Shown here: piece by piece, positions 62,950 through 64,000 of the stretch
How the letters are laid out: each line of letters starts with the position of its first letter
Numbering within the stretch: the first letter of the stretch is position 1
DNA from: Segatella hominis
Lineage (GTDB): Bacteria > Bacteroidota > Bacteroidia > Bacteroidales > Bacteroidaceae
Direction: 5' to 3'
NCBI RefSeq assembly: GCF_004535825.1
Contig: NZ_SGVY01000009.1
Coordinates: 1-64,000 of the forward strand
Length of the DNA stretch: 64,000 nt
Notes under the pieces: model-generated
What the model was told of the DNA's origin: nothing
What the model saw: the letters and a program-made list of their open reading frames with translations, nothing else
Databases searched by the model: none
Program-made: the position numbers and the translations under genes

Positions 62950-64000
62950 ATGAAAAATAAAATAAACAATATCGTCAAGAGTTTAGCCGTAGCAACCTTA
63001 GGTATGCTGTCGCTTAGCTCATGCAATGACTTCCTGACCATCTATCCTACCGACAAGACCATCGGCGAGAACTTCTGGCAGACCAAAGATGATGTCACAC
63101 AGGTGGTAACTGGTGCTTACACCGCCATGATTAATGGAGGAATCATAGAAAGAATGATTATGTGGGGTGACTACCGCTCAGACGAGTTGAAGAAACATCC
63201 TTCACTGAAAAACACTACATTGGATGATATTTCCAAAGGAGATTTATACCCAAGTAGCGGTTACAACTCATGGGCATGCTTCTATAATGTCATCAATACC
63301 TGTAACATCGTATTGGCTCATGCCCCAGAGGTGATGGAGAAAGACCCTGAGTTCACCGAGGGTGACTACCAGACAGCCCGTGCCCAGATGTTAGGTTTGC
63401 GTGCCCTCTGCCACTTCTATCTGGTTCGTGCTTTCCGTGATGTTCCTTACGTGACAAAGGCATACGAAAATACAGACGACATGAAGTTGGACGGCCAGCT
63501 GGCACCAGATTCTACCCTCCAGCTCTGTATCGAAGACCTGAAAGAAGCAGAGAAGGGCTGCTACAATTACGGTATCTTCGGAGAGGACGACTGGCGAACA
63601 ACCGGTTTCCTCAGCAAGGATGCCATCAATGCCATTCTCGCTGACGTATATCTCTGGAGAGCTTCTCTCTGGAGCGGTACAGATGCTGCCAAAAGCAAGG
63701 AGTATTACCAGGCATGTATTGACCATGCTGACAAGGTAATCACCTCCCACTTAAACTATTTCGAGGCTAACATCAAGGGTACCAGCCAGGAGTCAGTTTA
63801 CCGCAACAGCAGACAGCAGTACTACTTATATAAAGGTCTGTGGGCTGACTACTATAACTTCGTAAAAGGTAACTCCTCTGAAAGCGTCCTCGAACTTCAG
63901 TTTGACGGAGAGAAGAACTCAAACACCATGCTGTGCAAGAGTTACTTCAAGTGGGAGAAGCAGGAGTCTGGCTACGGTATGATGGTAGGTACATCTACAG
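62950..64000 (+). CDS. SusD/RagB-family surface lipoprotein (cut by window end)
   Basis: The first 350 residues are present. It starts MKNKINNIVKSLAVATLGML and has the lipobox end SLSSCNDFLTIYPTDKT (Cys about 25), the hallmark SusD N-terminus. The helical block ARAQMLGLRALCHFYLVRAFRDVPYVTKAY is the conserved SusD region, and AINAILADVYLWRASL follows. It partners the SusC 25 bp upstream. The C-terminus lies outside the window. Confidence 0.93.
   Translation, partial: MKNKINNIVKSLAVATLGMLSLSSCNDFLTIYPTDKTIGENFWQTKDDVTQVVTGAYTAMINGGIIERMIMWGDYRSDELKKHPSLKNTTLDDISKGDLYPSSGYNSWACFYNVINTCNIVLAHAPEVMEKDPEFTEGDYQTARAQMLGLRALCHFYLVRAFRDVPYVTKAYENTDDMKLDGQLAPDSTLQLCIEDLKEAEKGCYNYGIFGEDDWRTTGFLSKDAINAILADVYLWRASLWSGTDAAKSKEYYQACIDHADKVITSHLNYFEANIKGTSQESVYRNSRQQYYLYKGLWADYYNFVKGNSSESVLELQFDGEKNSNTMLCKSYFKWEKQESGYGMMVGTST

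Noticed and set aside
1-64000. CRISPR array
   Set aside because: No set of direct repeats with regular unique spacers of 25-40 bp was found; the tandem repeats at 41593, 42578 and 42680 are contiguous or degenerate and there are no cas genes.

Overview
The window looks like chromosomal DNA of a gut Bacteroidota in the Prevotella/Segatella lineage. The grounds are two SusC/SusD-type glycan uptake pairs, promoters of the Bacteroidales form (TTTG, 19-20 nt, TAnnTTTG), an almost complete lack of Shine-Dalgarno sequences, Bacteroidales-type integrases, and a set of large secreted glycan-active enzymes with 'GIYIxNGKKxxVK'-like C-termini. No species call is made beyond that.

Layout. 1-1600 is accessory DNA: the N-terminus of a conjugative-transposon-type integrase, about 440 bp with three separate perfect inverted repeats, and a second, complete tyrosine recombinase. 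1.8-6.6 kb is a SusC/SusD pair transcribed away from that recombinase. 6.7-9.0 kb holds an AAA-ATPase/PD-(D/E)XK gene and the decayed remnant of an Rpn-type nuclease/transposase. 9.0-10.2 kb is a secreted SGNH hydrolase. 10.3-14.2 kb is a purine salvage neighbourhood (xpt, xanthine/uracil-family permease, guaD) with an unusual two-domain hydrolase between the permease and guaD. 14.5-20.8 kb carries an archaeal-type ATPase, a Dna2-like nuclease-helicase, greA and a HIT protein. 20.9-28.4 kb has manC, tRNA-Leu, a C10 cysteine protease, a GH28 pectinase, a WYL regulator and a small unknown gene. 28.4-41.0 kb is core: rnhB, the suf Fe-S operon (B-hypothetical-C-D-S), rimP-nusA-infB, and an S41 protease. 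41.2-42.8 kb is a decayed island behind two tandem tRNA-Asn genes, with remnants of a PglZ-like protein and of ATP-binding proteins plus several repeat families.

42.9-56.0 kb is a minus-strand set of four very large secreted proteins: a GH128-like glycosidase, a metalloprotease, a GH51-GH43 arabinofuranosidase fusion, and a non-catalytic multi-module protein. Across a 557-bp divergent control region, 56.6-64 kb encodes a fasciclin-like lipoprotein, a second SusC and a SusD cut by the window end. Together 42.9-64 kb reads as one polysaccharide utilisation locus directed at an arabinose-containing glycan, without a visible dedicated regulator.

The most unusual items are the recombinase next to susC with nearby inverted repeats, the esterase-nucleotidase fusion inside the purine salvage cluster, a secreted-looking small gene inside the suf operon, a shared beta-sandwich module spread over three neighbouring PUL proteins, and the repeat-rich decayed island at tRNA-Asn. 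All function calls rest on motif recognition from the sequence; no database search was run.
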